64,000 nucleotides of DNA. Origin: Hemileia vastatrix. Its lineage: Eukaryota > Basidiomycota > Pucciniomycetes > Pucciniales > Zaghouaniaceae. The position numbers and the translations under genes were made by a program. Under the pieces are notes generated by a model. It searched no databases and was not told the DNA's origin. It saw nothing but the letters and a program-made list of their open reading frames with translations. The stretch spans positions 11,439,001 through 11,503,000 of the forward strand of contig JASXTE010000013.1 of assembly GCA_030280995.1 (NCBI GenBank), read 5' to 3'. Below, piece by piece: positions 34,216 through 45,808 of this stretch. Every line of letters starts with the position of its first letter. Positions within the stretch are counted from its first letter, which is position 1.

Positions 34216-35126
34216 TTACCAGAAGGTATCAAATATCTAACCAAATTTGAAGATGATTGAGTTGTTGCAGTTATCAGTAATACTTATAAGGTTCAATTCA
34301 TTTTGGAAGTTCATTAATTCGATGGTGTAAAAGATGAATCATTTAATCAACTATCTGATCTTATCATAACTCTTTATCAAATGGCTTTGGTTTGGTTACC
34401 TATAAGGAATACAAATTTGTTGGGTGGTATCATGATTGGATTTGGTTGGAGACCAGGTTTTGTTAAAGTATATTCTCTTGGTATGTCTAATAATTTTTTT
34501 CCATTCTTAATATCATTTCACTTATTTCAATTATATAGGCATATATTCATTGCTCAAGAATATCACTTAATCTCAAAAAGATGAAGATTTTTGCTTATGG
34601 GATACTCTACCTTCCTTTAACTCTTTTCTTGCTCTTTGACTCAAAAAGCTCTGTAATAAATCATTTGAAAAAAATCATGAACTTGCAACCAAAGTTGGAA
34701 TACCAAATTGGTGTGAATCCGAATGGGAAGATATCAGCCATGAATATTTTTTATTTTCTAATGTTATTATCACTCATTCTAGATTCCACAATGGGATTCA
34801 TATCAATAGGAATGATGCCAATTTTCTTACTTTTGGTATATTCTCATATATCAATCCAATAACTGGCCAACCAATACCATCTCCAGCTAAAATCAAAAGA
34901 CATGGTTTATATTTTCCAGACCACCGGTGCATCATTTATTTTGGTTTGGGAAATGTTATTATCAAAACTATTTTGAATTCTTCTCAGGATAATCATCAAA
35001 CAACCAAAGCCCCTCTTGGTTTGGAATCCTGTCAAGATTATACACATTTTGGTTGCTCATTTCAAATCAGTCATAAGTTTATACAAAGAATCAACAAGGT
35101 AAAGAAAGAAGGTAAATTTAATTGAT
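34216..35126 (+). pseudogene. TET/JBP-like 2OG-Fe(II) dioxygenase (H2), inactivated
   Basis: Exon 1 (34216-34480) reads VVAVISNTYKVQFILEVH and MALVWLPIRNTNLLGGIMIG, then a donor and a 58-nt intron. Exon 2 (from 34539) aligns with the H1 exon in the same splice phase. Breaks are TGA near 34254, TAA near 34315, TAA and TGA early in exon 2 (near 34568 and 34640), and loss of the iron-ligand Asp (IHINRND instead of IHIDRND). The distal NHQTT and FGCSFQIS motifs remain. It shows the gene once had at least one exon upstream of the part kept in H1. Confidence 0.8.
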
Positions 35127-35463
35127 TTAAAAAAACTTTATCTAGATTCAAAAATATGGGGATTAGAGTTGTCATCAAAAATTATATATTTTTTCATAAA
35201 TTTTTAATACATTTTTTTTATATATCAATTTGCTCAACTAAAGTGATGAGCCAATGACCTTTGGTTGTATAACAGGTAATCATGATAACATTTATTTATT
35301 TCATGGGGTTCCTCTAGCCTATACCTGCGGAAAGTCCCAAACTTTTGCTTCTAGATTTGATCTGCATTTTGGCTTGAGGAATTGTCATTACTTTAAACTA
35401 GGGAAATTGATATATATTAGATATTTATTTAATAATTTATGTAATTATATTAAATTTAGATGA

Positions 35464-35620
35464 CTTCCACCCCTTACTTCAATAAAATGCAGGGGGGGGG
35501 GTATTTCCAAATTTTCAAATCTGACATTCAAAATTGAAGACTTGTAAAAATTTTGATGATACCCACCCCTTGCTTCAATAAAATGTAGGGGGGGGGGTAA
35601 TGCCAAATTTTCAAAAGAGA
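35464..35620 (+). repeat. Two-unit G-run tandem repeat (H2)
   Basis: Two units of CCACCCCTTACTTCAATAAAATGCAGGGGGG type, the same family as 6072-6490 in H1 and in the same position after the oxygenase. Confidence 0.8.
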
Positions 35621-35652
35621 TATAGAATTTTAATCACTTCGCAGTATTTAGA

Positions 35653-35804
35653 TAAGAAAACTTATTGACTTGAAAGTAAAGATAGAGAAATTGTATTATA
35701 TTTTCAAATATTTGTCAAAAAAAAAGTATAAGAAAACTTATTGACTTGAATGTAAAGATAGAAAAATTGTATGATATTTTTGAAAATTTGACTAAAAAAA
35801 AGTA
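35653..35804 (+). repeat. Two-copy direct repeat, 76-bp period
   Basis: TAAGAAAACTTATTGACTTGAA recurs at 35653 and 35729 and is followed in both by GTAAAGATAGA and a run of A before AGTA. It is not seen in H1. Confidence 0.7.
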
Positions 35805-35893
35805 CTATATTCCAGACCTTTTATAAGTCAGCATATAAGAAAATATTACCAAAAAGAAATCAAACAAAATTAATTTACCTAGAAAATAATTTA

Positions 35894-38382
35894 TCAATTG
35901 AAAAGGTCAAGCAATTTTTAAATGTCCTCATAAGATTGGCCATTTTTTACACATTCCATAATCAAATCATTTTTTAAAAACTTTCTTGTTTTTACAATTC
36001 ACAAGTTTCCATTTCTCTTTGAAATTGACAGTCATTTACTCTTTCAATCTGCTCTTCCTCAAATTTTTTTTCTTCCAAATCTAAGGCTTGCTGATCTTTC
36101 CTTAGCATATGATCAAACTTCATCTTCTAAAAGTCAAGGGTATTTTTTGCAATAGTTGATTTTTCTGAGAAAATTAAATAGAAATAAATAAATAAATAAG
36201 TTAATGAAGAAGATATATAGTAAACAAATCTTACTTATATCTTTTTTTTCAAGATAATCCTCAAGAGAGCCAATTGAGCTTGTTGAAGTATTACCACATT
36301 TTAAAATATGGTTCAAGTTCATTGAAGTTGAGGGTCGTCTCTTTAGTTTGGAGTTTGAACAAGAGGCTTCAGGAAGTTCATCTAAAGCAGCTTCTAAAGT
36401 GGGATTCACATTTCCAGAATTGAGATTATTTAATGGAATTTGAGTTTTACTAGGAGGAGACTTAAAAGAAAGAGAAATTTAGAGAAGAATTGAAGAAAAA
36501 AGAAAAAATAAACATACATTTAAATTTTGGGGCTCTGAGGATTCAGATCTACTGCAATATAATTTTTCTGCTTGATATTGGGGATCATCTTCAGCTGAAC
36601 TATGGTTAGAAGGTGGAGTGGATTGATCTCCTTCAAGTAAAAGTGTGTTGGGAGGATTATAGGAGGGTTTGGATCCAGAGGGAATGTCAGTGTATCTAGT
36701 ATTTAAGTATGATATAATAGTATATATTTATGGTCCTACTACTAATTGATAAATGATTTAGTGAGTAAACCTCAGGGGAAGATTAATAAAATAGTTATAC
36801 TCAAATAAAACTCACAATATTTGGATTTAAGTGTGTGCTAGTGGTGGAAAATAGATGAATATAATATAGTTATAGCTTATATAAAGATAATATCAATTTA
36901 TAATGGCTTTATAATATATTTCTAAATGCTAATAATTGTATTGTAGTTTTTGTTTGAATTTAAGTAAGTGAATGATGTCTAATAACCATCAAAATCCTCC
37001 CTTACTTATACCAAAATCCACTGGGGTGCACAGACCTTCAATCCAGATGATGTCACTTCTATCCCCGGCAATTACAGAACTGTGAGAGCCCATAACCTCC
37101 CCATGGCGTCCACTTCAAGCAGATTCAACACCCATACCTCCAGTAAGGACCCTCCATCACAATCAATGAAAACACAGACCTATACCATAAATAGAAAATC
37201 CAGATAAAAGTGGATACCATAAAGAAACAGGTAAAATAACTCATCCAAAGAGAATATAATGAAACCCAAAGCATATAAAGGAAACAAATAAAATTTCCAA
37301 GCCCCCAATAGCATCCCCAAGCATCCATATTAACCCAGCAATGACCTCCCAACCCATAAATCCGTGAATATCTATCCAAGGAAGCAGATTAAGTTGTCCA
37401 GACTGAGTGTATGCGCCTGAATTAGATGTTTATGCTTCTGTAGGAGTTGTGAGTCCACTAGATACGTCCATATGACCTAAAATAAGCAGAAAAACAAAGT
37501 TTATAGGCTATTAAGAGGCTAAAACCCACTTATATACCTAAATATACATAATATACTGCATATTTCACTGAATATGAGATTTATGTATACATATAAGCTT
37601 ATGTATGTCAATAATTACTTAATATCACTTAAGATAAGTATATTATGACTCCATTAACACCTTAATAAGTATTATTAGGCTATGGATAAGCTATTTAAAC
37701 TACTATAATTTATATAATAGAGTAATAATTATATATATATGTAATATAATCATATATATTATTATTTTAACCTTATTTTTAAGATATAAGCTTAATGTAC
37801 TTAAGGTTATCTTATTTTAAGTATAAGAAATAATCAGTCCTAGGGATATCTAGGCTGACAGGGTATATCCTAAGTATTATTGTGTAAAAACCAAGGGTTT
37901 ACATCAACTCGGGAGCCAAAAAGATTATCCATTTCCTCATAGAAAGGACACATGACATTGAGCTTTTTAGAAACAGTAGTAATTCCAATCTCCAAATCAT
38001 CATCGTCAATACAAAAGCCAGTTTCATTTGCAGCATGATGAGCCTTTTTATATTTTGATTGATAACTCTTAAATCTCTCCTTCATTTGTTTAGGATTGAT
38101 ATCAATTCTCCCCCTTGTTTCCTTCCTTAATTCATTGGCCATCAATAAGTAGCCATTAACCTTTGAAGAAGGTAGACATCCAATATGAGTAGACTTTTCA
38201 CATCCAAAACATGCATCATAATTTTATTTTATTTTAAGGAAGTTAATTATGATGAGATAATCATCCTTTTTTAGCTGACCTGACTTTGATTTTTCAGGTG
38301 TGGGGCTTGCTTTACAAGGAGACTTTTGTGATAAAGCAGATTTTTGAGTTACCTTTTGAGATTTTCAATGTCTGGGAGGCAT
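35894..38382 (-). pseudogene. Myb/SANT-like protein (H2), broken and interrupted
   Basis: Starting at ATG 38382 (MPPRH), the minus strand encodes LKKDDYLIIINFLK, then VNGYLLMANELRKETRGRID and KERFKSYQSKYKKAHH, aligned with H1. Stops occur at codon 6 and after FLKIK. A C-family solo LTR (36685-37860) cuts exon 1 near DVNPW; the reading resumes at 36684 and reaches a GTATGT donor near 36517. Exon 2 lies about 36460-36235 (RRPSTSMNL). A degraded coiled-coil exon 3 ends near 35894. Confidence 0.8.
36685..37860 (-). mobile_element. Solo LTR, gypsy family C
   Basis: The 1176-bp copy matches the two LTRs of element C. On the minus strand it begins TGTCAGCCTAGATATCCC and ends CACTGACA-like. Flanks GGGAA and GGGTA form a near-perfect duplication. 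It lies inside exon 1 of the H2 Myb/SANT gene. Confidence 0.88.
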
Positions 38383-38732
38383 TATAAAACTTTTACATAA
38401 AAAGAAAAGAGATTAAGAGCTAGAAGAAATAAGTAAAAAAGAATGTAAACATGCCTGGTCAAAATGTTGTAATAAAATGTTGAAAATGTTAAGAAGGGGT
38501 GTGTGCCGAGAATTTATGGGTAGGGAGCAAGGAAGGTCAGTGTGTCACATGTGACAGGGATGGGGTAAGAAAGGAAGGGATGTTGTGGCCAACATGTGGT
38601 TATGAAAAAAAACGGGAAAAAAGTGCTGATTTGAGGTCATTACTGACACCCTTTTTTGAAATAAGTGACTTTTTTGCAAAATTTAAGTGCTGATTTGTAA
38701 GTGCGGATTTGCCAGAGCTGACACCCCCTAAT

Positions 38733-39950
38733 ATAATCATCTTTTGAAACTTCAGGAATTTGAATTGGCTTTTTCTGCCATGGTTTGTGACATACAACAA
38801 GAATCTTGTAAGGTGCCCCTTAAGAATCCTTCAATACACCTCTCTCCTCCTCTACAAAAGCAATTTCCTTCTCCCTTTTTACAATCTCATCCAAAAAAAC
38901 TTTTTCTCTTCACCTGAAAACCAATCTTAAGGTTCAAAATTTATGACACCTAATCACTCAAAAGTATTTCTTGATGTTTTAGAAAATTCATGTGGATTCT
39001 TTACTAAAGGACTATCATAAAGATCTCTTGAAAAAGTTGGCATTTTAAAATGTGGTTTTAATTCAGCTGGTAACAGCTTGTTAATTGGTTTTACTTTATA
39101 AGCTACCTTTTTGTATTTTGCTGTATAGAAATCTACTTTGACTAGAGGAATATTATTTCTTTCAGATCCACCATCACATGAATTTTTATCAGGATTTTTT
39201 TCATCATCAGAATGAGAATCAAAATAAGTTGAAACATAATTTTCAATACTATTTTTATGATTTTAATCTCCCTTACTTTCATCTAATTTTTCATCCATTT
39301 TTTCATCACCATAACCATTATTTTCAACCATAAAATCCCCAGTAAATAAAGTTGGCAGTTAAACCTATTTCTAGATGATATAAACTGAACCATCACAAAT
39401 ATTATTTTTTGTGAAATAATTATACTAAGATTTTTTTGTTGATTTTGATGAGATAATTGAAGTTTATCCTCTTGCTAAAGGCCAGAAACTATACCCACAG
39501 AATAAACATCACTACTATCCACCATTTTATCCAACACTATACATCCCATCATTCCTCTTGAAATTTTTTAAACTTTATAGTAAAATTTGATAAAGATAGC
39601 AAAGATATAGAAAAATCCAACACATAATTTCAAACAAATGAAATATCAACAGAAAATAATTGAGAATCAGCTTGAATCATCTCCAAGTGAGCTGACCTAT
39701 TGAAACCAGGGATCTCCTTTTGAGGAGAGATTAAAACCTTGAAGCAATCAGCCCTCAATACCCCAAAAAATGGGGGTCTATATTTTCATTTTATTTAATA
39801 AATTCACCAGAAGCTGACATTTTTAAATGAATCTTCTTGGTGCATACACAACACTGACACAAGAAGTTACCCCAGGCCTAGCTTCCTAACCTTCATCTCC
39901 AGGAGGTGCCAACTGCATATATAAACTTCTAATATCATCCACATTAATAT
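38733..39950 (-). other. Degraded protease-RT linker of gypsy D
   Basis: Minus-strand fragments with many stops lie between the protease relic and the RT half across H2. I can follow only short pieces of protein-like sequence (for example FLRGTLQDSC near 38810, next to the H2 junction). No intact gene. Confidence 0.5.
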
Positions 39951-40864
39951 TCAGACTTTTCCCATACCAGATTTATATCCAATATTTGCTTCAAAATCCA
40001 TCAAGAAAGGACCACCAGGAACCATTTTTACAGCCCCTCTGGCCACATTGAAATAAATGTTTCTAAAAAATCCACTGAAACCTAAATTTACATACTCTCC
40101 TGTAACCATCATCTCAGTAGCATGACTTCCAATACTTCTAAGGTTTCCCCAAGTGCCAGTCTTGATTGGAAGACTAATACTTGTAGCCTGCTCTAAAGAA
40201 ATTAAATTAATTTGAGACCCAGAATCCAATAAGGCCTTTACCTTTTTACCATTAAAAGTAACCATAAGATATCCTAGAGGAGCAGAAAATGAGTTTCCAT
40301 CTCCTCACCAAACTTCTCCACATTTTCACACATGTACCCCAACTCTCCAGCTGCTACCAGTCTCCTTGTCAAATGCTGCTTCTGCTTCTATGCAAGGGCA
40401 GGACTAATTAAAAAACATTCAACAAAAGATAAAGGAGTCTGAACTTGATTCACTCTACCTAAAACATTATTAATCACATTTTCTTGACAAGCCACTACTG
40501 GCCTTTCATACCGCACATTTGATTTAATCACCTTGGACCTAGGCACCTCTTGGGGACACAAATTGCCATCATTTCCAACCATTTTAACATCTTCAGAAAT
40601 AATCACTACAACATTTTCACCAAAAAATTGAACCAATACAGATCAATCACTGGTCCTCCTGAATACCTCCATTAGAGTGGCACCACTAAAACTTGGTCTG
40701 GGGAAAGATGCTAAAGGCACATCCTCCTCAGAATCCAAATCTTCATCCACTGGCATAGGTTCACCATTTAAATCCAACTTACCAAAACTAGGAGGCCACA
40801 TATCATCCATCTTGTTCAGAATCCTGTATATTTCATCTTTTGAATAACTTTTCTTCTCCACCAT
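39951..40864 (-). pseudogene. Protease region of gypsy D
   Basis: The minus-strand frame 40265-39951 carries an aspartic protease core (KVKALLDSGSQINLISLEQA, then GTWGNLRSIGSHATE). Upstream frames 40636-40388 and 40864-40643 (MVEKKSYSKDEIYRIL, DEDLDSEEDVPLASF) are the linker after gag, separated by stops. Element C (40961-46982) cuts it from the gag part. Confidence 0.8.
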
Positions 40865-40960
40865 TTTTTTCCCTTGCCTGGCTTAGCTCTTAGTTGGCTC
40901 TGGATGCTACTCTTTTCTATATTAGCAGCTGCCCTTCTAACAGCATCCACATCATGTTCC

Positions 40961-42135
40961 TGTCAGTGTGTGCTAGTATCTAAGTATGATATAATAGTAA
41001 ATATTAATGGTCCTACTACCTATTGTTAAATGATTTAGTGATTAAACCTCAGGGGAAGACTAATAAAATAGTTATTTGCAATGTAAACTCACAATAATTG
41101 GATTTTTATGTGTGCCATTGGTGGAAAATAGAATAATAAAATATAGTTATAGCTTATATAAAGATAATATCAGTTTTTAAATGCTTTATAATATATTTAT
41201 ATATGATAATAATTGTGTAATAGTGTTTTTTTAATTTTTAATATGTAATTGATGTCTAATAACCCATCAAATCCTCCCTTACTTATACCAAAATCCACTG
41301 GAGTGCACAGACCTTCAATCCAGATGATGTCACTGCTATCCCTGGAAATTACAGGACTTTGAGGGACCATCACTTTCCCATGGCGTCCACTTCAAGAAGT
41401 TTAAGCACCCAGACTTCCAGTAAGGACCCTACATCACAATTAATGATACCACAAACCCATACCATAAATGGAATAAACAGATAAAAGCGGATACCATAAA
41501 GAAACAGGTAAAAATAACTCATCCAAAGAATATATAATGAAACCCAAAGTATATAAAGGAACAAAATTGAATTTCAAAGCCCCCAATAACATCCCAAAGC
41601 ATCCATATTAACCCAGTAATGATATCCCAACCCATAAATCTGTGAAAATCCATCAAAGGAAGCAGATTAAGTTGTCCAAACTGGATATATGTGCCTGAAA
41701 TAGGTGTATATGCTTTTTTAGGAATTTTTAGTCCACTGAATTCGTCCATATGACCTAAAATAAGCAGAAAAATGAAGTTTATAGGCTATTAAGAGGTTAA
41801 AACCCACTTATAGACCTAAATATACATAACATAACTACATATTTCACTGAATATGAGGTTGATGTATACATATAAGCTTATGTTTATAATTACTTAATAT
41901 CACTTAAGATAAGTATATTATGACTCCATTAACACCATAATAAGTATTATTAGGCTATGGATAAGCTATTTAAGCTACTATAAGTCATATAATAGTGTAA
42001 TAATTATATATATATGTATCATAACCATATATATAAGCATTTTAACCTTATTTTTAAGTTATAGTCTTAATATAATTAGTGTTATCTTGATTTGAACATA
42101 AGAATTAATCAGTCCTGGGGATACCTAGGCTGACA
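40961..42135 (-). repeat. 3' LTR of element C
   Basis: 1175 bp, TGTCAGTGTGTGC ... CTAGGCTGACA on the plus strand. The plus-strand sequence GACACTTTCTCACCCC just beyond it is the inverted polypurine tract. Confidence 0.9.
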
Positions 42136-42990
42136 CTTTCTCACCCCAATAAAATAATAAAAAAATGTTAAGACATTTTAATTAATAAGTAAAGAGTGAA
42201 TAGAAAAATAATTTTTAAATTTCTATGATAAATATACTGAATTAAACAGTATTGTTTGGATTTAGATTTTTTCAAGATATTTTTAAGATCAGAGATTTCA
42301 TTTTCTGAAATCCACTGGTCATATTCAATTGATTTTTTTTAAACCTTAATAGATACACAACTCACTTTTCTTTTGTAAGGTGTCTCTTGTTAAGTATCTT
42401 TTCAATTTCTGCCTTTCAAAATATTTTTCAGGTTTCTGTTTATGCCTTCCTGATCTTCTTAAAAATAGAGCAGTATCATTATAATGGTATGGTTTTATAA
42501 GAGAAATAGAAAATACTGGATGTTTTCTATCATATGGTGCATATAGAATAACTTTAACAGCATTGTCAGCAACCATCTTTTTTACTACAAATGGTGCAAT
42601 GAATGGATCCTTCAATTTAACATTACCATTTAAATTAAAATTAAGTGTAGAAATAAGGATTTCATCACCCTCTTTGAACATTTGTTCTTTATGGGCTTTA
42701 TCCCATCTTTTCTTCTCATACTCAAATGCCTTATTTATACATTCCTGAGCATGCTTTCTGCATAATTATTGCATCTGAAGAAAAGATTTTGTACCTGTAT
42801 GGATATCCAATCTAGGTAATTTATTAAGAGCTTTAGCAGTGTTATTAGGTACATAACCCAACCATAACTGAAATGGCTTTTTGCCAGTGACAGAATGTAC
42901 TGTACTATTGTATTCAAATTCTAAACCTGGGATAAGGGTTACCCAATTATGTGTGAATTTGTCATTGTCTTTAAAGTCAAGAAAAAAAGC
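42136..42990 (-). pseudogene. Integrase C-terminus and chromodomain relic (element C)
   Basis: Minus-strand sequence aligns with family A from the end of the integrase core (NDKFTHNWVTL-like at about 42950) through YEKKRWDKAHKEQMFKEGDE and APYDRKHPVFSISLIKPY to a degraded chromodomain (EYDQWISENEIS near 42310). Several stops are present. Confidence 0.85.
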
Positions 42991-43039
42991 ACAATATCTT
43001 CTTATATATCCTTAATGATTTCAACATCCTCAAAATTCA

Positions 43040-44795
43040 TTAAAGATTCATTTGAGTCCATACTTGATATTCTATTTTCAAAGATGGACAAATCATATTC
43101 CAATGTACAGACTTCATTTTCATCACTATTTGAGATATTACAGTAATAATCACTTGAATCTTTATCTTTTTCTGTATCATTTTCACATTCATGTTGATTT
43201 TCAACAATATGTATGTTTTCCTCACATTTGTGACCTTTAATCCAAGGCTTATTACATTTATAACAAGTATTAGTCTCATACGTTTTAGGTACTACAGGTG
43301 CAGTAGGTTTTTTCTGTTTTCCTGAAGTGTTTTAGAGTTCTGATTTTTCACAGGTTCATTATTTTTTTTATAAGTGGTGTACCTTCCTTCATACTTATGG
43401 TTTAATAACATTTCATTACAAATATTAATAAATTCAGAGTATTCATTAACCATTATTGTTCTAGCTACAACAATGTCTCTGACAGATATAGGTAATTTAT
43501 ATATTATCTTATCTTTCCATAAGTTAAAATCCATGTTTGGATCAATGGCTTTTTATATTTAATTTAAATTCATTAAAAAGACCATAGGTTTGTCACCATT
43601 AAACAAATTATACCTAGTTTTCTCATATAATCTTTGCTCAGTGAGCCTGAATTTAGAACCTCCAAATTGTTTTTCAATTAATTGTTTCCATTCAGCCCAA
43701 GAGTAATCTTTACCCTCACTCATTAAAGCTTCAAACCATAACAAAGCAACATCCTTAAATAGAGAAATTAATTTTGATGTTATTTCTTCATCTGGTAACT
43801 TATATGAGAATTTTAAGTTGTCAATTCTTTGAATAAAATGTTGCCAATCGGAGCTGGCTTCCCCATCATAAGTTGGGTACTGATCAATCTTTTGGCCAGT
43901 TTTTATTATTGAATTTTGTTTCACTAATCTTAGGTAAATTCAATTACCTATTTACACTGGATAAATAGTCTAGTATCTCCTCTTGCACAGATTTGTGACT
44001 TACATTTGTTCTTTCAGATTTTACAATTCCACCAGATGTTTTCATTTTTGGTGGCAATGGGAATTATTGAGACACATTTTTTCAAATGAATGGATTATTA
44101 TTATACTGTGTATACTTATGATTATCCTGATTAATTAGTAGATTAGCAGTTTAAATCTCAACCTTATTTAATCTTTGTAAAAAATCAGAGAAATTTTTAT
44201 TTTTTTGTACAAAAGATAACTTTGTTCTTGATTCATATTTCAATAAATGTGCTTCATACAATTTTTCTACCTCACAGAATTTGTTTGAAAGTTAACTATA
44301 TTTATTACTTAAAGAATCATATTTAAGAGTTAGAGCCAAGTGTTCATCCTCTAATTCTTTATTTATTGTTTCCAGTTGAGAAATGTTCAATGTCAAGGAC
44401 AAAATTTTATCACTTGTGAGCTTAATTGTCTATTCCTCACACTCAGTAATTCTATTCCATAATGCTGAAACAATTCTATGGACAGTTAAGTTATTATTAA
44501 AATACTCCATGTCTTCCATCTCAATGTTTTCACTGTTTTGTGAACTTCTCATCTCACTTATAAGTGGTGGAAACTGAGAATTAACTGTATTATTATTATA
44601 AATAGTACTGTTGTTATTAACAAAAGATAAATCAGGTGTATCTACATCAAAACCTAAATGTCTTAAGTCCTCCTTAATTTTCTGTACAGATTTTACATCA
44701 ATAACATTACCTATATTGTAATAATCAGTATTGTTTTCAATCTGATAGGGTAATCTACTTACCATAGGATAGGAGCAAGCACTGACTTTTGGCAC
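43040..44795 (-). pseudogene. Gag relic (element C)
   Basis: From the PMVSRL start (aligned with A's MVSNL) through a long coiled coil to the gag domain (YPTYDGEASSDWQHFIQRID, FGGSKFRLTEQRLYEKTRY) and zinc knuckle (CYKCNKPWIKGHKC). Stops lie at about 44430, 44290 and 43560. After the knuckle the acidic linker continues to about 43020 and then jumps to integrase. Confidence 0.88.
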
Positions 44796-44904
44796 TTTTG
44801 CTTTTCTTTGTAGGGGTGAGCTGAGTCAGTCTGATGAGGGGTTAGATCCCTGTTGCAATTGTGGCTAGACCACTGCTGATGGAACCAATCCCACTACCAT
44901 TTAT

Positions 44905-45298
44905 CTAACAAGAATTTTCCTGGGAATTTTGTGACCCTCCTTGGTTAGGGGGTTTTTGGCTTTTCTTCCCTACCTTTAACTGCACCAAGGTTTGATTCAT
45001 TTTCTGGAGCCCCACCTTGCAGTTGTTTTGCAACTGCTCTACCTCCTTTAGCATGGTAGACCTTGATTCCTCTAGTTTCAGAACCTGTTTGGCCAGATGG
45101 GAAAGTTGATCCTGCAGAGGAGGTGAAGTCTTTTTGATTGTTATCTTTTTTAGAAGGGCCTCCATTTCCTCTATGCTCATAGACTCTGGTTGTGGGTAAG
45201 ATTGGCCCTCCATGGTGATGTCCTGGAGCAATGTTTTTAGCTTTTGACCAGGTGTCATAAGCAGATTTTTCACTTAAATTGTCCTGTGGAGCACTCAT
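44905..45298 (-). CDS. ORF1 of element C (coiled coil)
   Basis: Two overlapping open frames: 45298-44945 from ATG (MSAPQDNLSEKSAYD) and 45273-44905, which holds the coiled coil (SHLAKQVLKLEESRSTMLKE). The second aligns with the second exon of family-A ORF1 (LLQDITMEG against LQDVEMTG). As in family A, the N-terminus and coiled coil lie in different frames, so an intron or frameshift joins them. The exact join is unclear. Confidence 0.55.
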
Positions 45299-45808
45299 TG
45301 TGTCTTAAATAACAATTCTTCATGTCTGCAAAAGGGAAAACCTATATGGTAATTAGTAGGCAAAAAATTATTAGCAATACAATTACTAATAAAAGAACTG
45401 GAGTTTAACCTGAATTTATATCTTTATTTATTTAAATAAAATATAAGATAAATTCAAAAAAATATGTTAAAAATAAAAAAATAGGTTTAACTAGACCTCT
45501 ATAAGGGCAAATAATTAGCTTACCAAGCTTTAACCAAATAAAAATTCAATTGCGTGTTATATAGGTGACCAAATACCAAGTGAAATTGGGTTTATATTGG
45601 GTACAGTTACTAATGTAAATACCTAATTTTTATTATAAAAAATTAGTAAAATTATTATAAGGGTTCTTTACCACAATAACTGAGTTATTATGACCCACTA
45701 ATGTGCAGAAGGCCCAAATATTTGGATTTTTTGAGATATACTAGAGTAAAAATCATGTCCTAAGGCTTATACTAAATAATAAGTAATAATTAAGGAAAGA
45801 CCCCCAAT
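45299..45808 (-). other. Leader of element C
   Basis: AT-rich non-coding leader. Next to the 5' LTR the minus strand reads ATTGGGGGTCTTTCC, similar to the candidate primer-binding site of family A. A TTGGGTTTATATTGGG stretch near 45590 has no assigned role. Confidence 0.5.

Larger units (their letters stand above)
30270..38729. mobile_element. PIF/Harbinger-type DNA transposon H2 with the same three genes
   Basis: The ends AGGGGGTTTCAGTTCTGGCAAAT (left) and the complement of AGGGGGTGTCAGCTCTGGCAAAT (right) are flanked by AAT on both sides (30267-30269 and 38730-38732). Subterminal copies of GTGCTGATTT and GTGCGGATTT occur at both ends. The 8460 bp include a 1.2-kb C solo LTR and a 1.5-kb satellite. 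Gene order equals H1: transposase (+), TET/JBP-like oxygenase (+), Myb/SANT-like (-). The terminal repeats differ from H1 beyond the first bases, so this is a separate subfamily. It split the RT gene of gypsy D. Confidence 0.9.

Noticed and set aside
37125..37379. Trp/Tyr-rich short frame recurring in three family-C LTR copies (also 41370-41749 and 46213-46592)
   Set aside because: Differs in frame and length among copies and lies in LTR sequence; likely chance open frames.
36685..37860. Family-C repeat as a DNA transposon because it begins TGTCAG and ends CTGACA
   Set aside because: The same sequence flanks gypsy internal genes at 40961-46982 with a 5-bp duplication, so it is an LTR.
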